DNA of 64,000 nt from Phaeosaccion multiseriatum. Its lineage: Eukaryota; Ochrophyta, other classes. The DNA lies in assembly GCA_965112735.1 (NCBI GenBank), contig OZ218958.1:2232001-2296000 (forward strand). Direction: 5' to 3'. The translations under genes were made by a program, and so were the position numbers. Positions 61,156 through 64,000 of this stretch are shown in pieces. A model generated the notes under the pieces. It saw only the letters and a program-made list of their open reading frames with translations, was not told the DNA's origin and did not search any database. Within the stretch, counting starts at the first letter, position 1, and each line of letters opens with the position of its first letter.

Positions 61156-63849
61156 GGGTACACGAGGAGAGGGAGAGGGTGACAAAAGGCCAGCACCAAC
61201 AGAAGCAGCAAGGATGACATCTGAGGGGAGAGAAGGAATAAACAAGCCAGGAGAAGCCCTTACCCTCTCTCCCTGCTCCCCTCTCTTTGTTGAAAGGAGG
61301 AGGAGGAAACACGCGAGGACACTTCCCTCTCCTCTCTCCACACACCCATCCACCCACGCACCCACACCCACCCTTGAGTGAATCATTGACTTACCTTGCC
61401 CGAGTCTCCGCTCGCCTCACATGCAACTGTGAGACCCACTCCCCCTGCTCTTCGGCGAATGTAGGCCAAGCCTTCGACAGGGGCGGAGGGGGAGTAGAGA
61501 GGGCTAGACGGGGATGACCATGGCTGCAGCGTACACACCGTACCTGCTCGTGCAACAAGGGAGGTAAGGGAGGGGGCGATGAGAGCATGTATATATACAC
61601 ACATACACACGTATGCACACAAATGGACGCGCCAGGGACGGATACACAGATACGGACAAAGCGGCTGGAGCAGAGCCAGCGTTAGCACTGGTAGCAGGAG
61701 CAGCGCCAGGGTAGGCATTCGTAGCAGCACCAGGCATATGGGGCAGCACCAAGAGCAACCGCAGTCAGAGCCCAAGAGAAAGACAGGGAGAGATGAAGGG
61801 AGAGAGAGAGCGATCGGTCATCTCCTGCCGTCTGCTGCCATTCCCTGCCATGCCCCTCCCATCCCCTTCCCTCCCCTCCCCTCCCCTCCACTCTCCTCCC
61901 TTCGCGCCCCTTCCCATTCGTCTGGCATCCCCTGCTGTCCCCTGCCATCTCCTGCCATCTCCTGCCATCCACTGTCATCCTCTACCACCCCATGCCATCC
62001 CCTGCCATCCCCTGCCACACCCTTCTCCTCACCAGCAGGGCGTGGGTCAGTTGACTCCTCCGCTCTGAGCACATCCCCCTCCTCCACCTCCGAGCCGGGG
62101 GGGAAGCTCACACCGTACAACTGGTACTTGAACGCGTCCAGCCCATTCACCTGGTTGGTCGTTGGGAAGTAAGTCAATGAGAATGGTTTTGTGGATGGGT
62201 ATGCAAGCGAACAGTGAGAAGGCTTTCGAATGGGCAGCGGACGGATGTCTCTGTATCTTGTAGCCTTCCTGCGAAACATATCTACCTTGGCAGCAGGGAA
62301 GAGGGGACGAGCCCTTTTATCCTCTTCTCCCTCCCTCCCTCCCTCCCTCCCTCCCTCCCTCCCCCCTTCCCTCTCTCCCGCCCTCCCTTCCTCCCTCCCT
62401 CCCTCCCTCCCCTCCCCTCTCTCCTGCCCTTCCTCCCTCCCCTCCCTCCCTCCCTCCTCTCACCTTGGACACTGCTTCCTGCCCCATATAACACCCCTTA
62501 TCAAAATGCACCGAGTGCCACAGCCCGGCATCAAGCGGGTTGTAGTCCTTCGTCATCTCCTTGCCAGGCCAAGGCCTCCCCTGCTTGACCCGCAGCAGCT
62601 GCCACTCCTCCTCCCCCACTACTTGCCCGCCGCATCGCTCGCTCAACTCCCTCCACAGACGGGAAGCAATCTCCACCGGTGCGAACACAGTGTAACCGGG
62701 GAGCCGCAGCCCGGTCGACGCACACACATGAGCAACCCCAACCTTGGGATACCCCTCCTTATCATAGAGCCACGAAGAGAAGAGCCCCGACTCTGGCAGG
62801 GTGGCCCCTTGCTGGAATACTGGGAGGTCAGTCAACGCCTCTGCGGCTCCCGACCCCATGATTGAGAAGACGGCGAACTGAGCGGATGCGTTCTCCACCT
62901 CCACCTGTGAATTGGGGTTTTGGGTTTGGGTGTGTGGGGGAGGGGAGTGAGACTTGGGTGTGTGCATGAGGAGGAGAGGAGTGAGACTTGGGTGTGAGCA
63001 TGGGGAGGAGAGGAGTGAGACTTGGGTGTGTGCATGAGGAGGAGAGGAGTGAGACTTGGGTGTGAGCATGGGGAGGAGAGGAGTGAGACTTGGGTGTGTG
63101 CATGGGGAGGAGAGGAGTGAGACTTGGGTGTGAGCATGAGGAGGAGAGGAGTGAGACTTGGGTGTGAGCATGGGGAGGAGAGGAGTGAGACTAGGGTGTG
63201 AGCATGGGGAGGAGGAGTGAGACTAGGGTGTGTAGATGACGGCCTCCAGGGGGGGTTGGGGGGGGGGGTAGATGGAAGCAGAGAAGCAAGCAGAGCATCG
63301 TATTCTCCGGTCAGCCACAAAGGCGAGCGGAGATTACAATCACAGTGAGAGACCGATCGACCTACCCCAGACAGATTGACACAGAGAGAGAGAGAGAACG
63401 GAGAGAGAGAGGCAGAGAGATAGACAGAGGAACATACAGAAAGAGAAGACGGAGAGAGAGGTAGAGAGAGAGAGGCAGAGATAGAGGAACATACAGAAAG
63501 AGAAGACGGAGAGAGAGGTAGAGAGGGAGAGAGAGGCAGAGAGAGAGGAACATACAGAAAGAGAAGACGGAGAGAGAGAGGTAGAGAGAGAGAGAGGCAG
63601 AGAGAGAGGAACATACAGAAAGAGAAGACGGAGAGAGAGGTAGAGAGGGAGAGAGAGGCAGAGAGAGAGGAACATACAGAAAGAGAAGACGGAGAGAGAG
63701 AGGTAGAGAGAGAGGCAGAGAGAGAGGCAGCGAGACAGAGGACAGAGGGGTCAGGACAGGCCTATCGTACCTTGTCAAGCTTGAAGAGGAATTTCTCGAA
63801 CTGAGTCAGACGTGCCTTGGTGCGGTGCGGTGAACAGAGCAGCATCACC
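60733..63849 (-). CDS. YgfZ/GcvT-type folate-binding protein (IBA57 family), 5' partial
   Basis: Exons on the minus strand: 63849-63771, 62904-62464, 62150-62033, 61543-61395 and 60969-60733. GT-AG borders, phases agree, and the 5' part lies beyond the window. The family signature KGCYMGQE is present in the exon 62904-62464, preceded by [14 protein letters not shown], which is the YgfZ/IBA57 arrangement; these tetrahydrofolate-binding proteins help maturation of certain [4Fe-4S] enzymes in mitochondria, plastids or bacteria. The final exons encode the small C-terminal domain ([15 protein letters not shown]) and then a ~50-residue basic, Lys/Glu-rich helix ([20 protein letters not shown]) that I do not recall from typical members. 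The organelle cannot be decided without the N-terminus. Confidence 0.88.
62941..63238. repeat. ~33-34 bp minisatellite in the YgfZ-type gene
   Basis: About eight to nine units built from GAGGAGTGAGACTTGGGTGT followed by GTGCATG or GAGCATG variants, next to the acceptor of exon 62904. Confidence 0.93.
63379..63735. repeat. ~60-65 bp minisatellite of GAGA-rich units
   Basis: About six units each containing GAACATACAGAAAGAGAAGA followed by GA/GGTA runs; intronic in the YgfZ-type gene. Confidence 0.9.
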
Positions 63850-64000
63850 CTGTACCCAATGAGACAGACAGACAGAGAGAGGGAGAGAGCGTGGGTGAGT
63901 GAGTGAGTGAGTGTGTAGGTGGATGGGTGGGTGCGTGAGTGAGCGAGTGAGTGAGGAGTGAATCAGCGACCGAGAAGACCGTGCGACCGTGAGATGGTGA
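63850..64000. other. Intron of the YgfZ-type gene with GTGA/GTGG repeats
   Basis: Sequence upstream (on the minus strand) of the first visible exon; the preceding exon is outside the window. Confidence 0.6.

Overview
This is nuclear DNA from a eukaryote. Protein-coding genes are split by short spliceosomal introns: of 73 introns I could place by hand, 72 are GT-AG and one is GC-AG. The products are eukaryotic (eIF5B, RUVBL2, a kinesin-14, a mitochondrial GUF1/LepA, an EFCAB11-like EF-hand protein). Base composition is moderately GC-rich, and introns and spacers are full of microsatellites and minisatellites. The intron density, the C-terminal-motor kinesin, a cilium-associated EF-hand family and many ankyrin genes suggest a free-living, possibly algal, flagellated protist. 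I cannot name the lineage from sequence alone.

Layout. 1-11 kb holds the 3' part of eIF5B (+), a PX-domain-like protein (-), soluble inorganic pyrophosphatase (+), an ankyrin protein (-) and an EFCAB11-like EF-hand protein (+). 12.7-14.8 kb holds the first member of an ankyrin + BTB-like family (-). 15.4-23 kb is a 20-exon GUF1/LepA (+). 23.5-31.5 kb holds two related two-exon ankyrin genes; the second is frameshifted and runs into a 4.9-kb satellite of about 175-178 bp units, with an ankyrin remnant on the far side. 32.4-43.9 kb is a 21-exon, about 2057-residue kinesin-14 (-). 44.3-47.8 kb is RUVBL2 (+). 48.5-54 kb is a segmental duplication carrying the second and third ankyrin/BTB-like genes, with a nested pair of inverted-repeat elements between them. 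54.7-57.5 kb is an unrecognised six-exon gene (-), 57.6-59.7 kb a single-lipoyl-domain PDH-type protein (+), and 60.7-63.8 kb a YgfZ/IBA57-type folate-binding protein (-) whose 5' end lies outside the window.

The conserved genes are housekeeping functions (translation, phosphate metabolism, chromatin/AAA+, mitochondrial metabolism, microtubule motor) and do not form a pathway. The accessory content is the ankyrin families, the satellite and the mobile-looking elements.

The most unusual signal is a set of short interspersed motifs. The best is CTGTATCACCAACTGC, with about 30 exact or near copies in 64 kb, in both orientations. It lies in introns, sometimes touching a splice site, and inside coding exons, where it is read in three ways (QLVIQ, VGDT, VSPT). 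Two further motif families, CATCCACTGCCATCCC and (CTGAAA)n, are concentrated in introns. I found no known mobile system that explains them.
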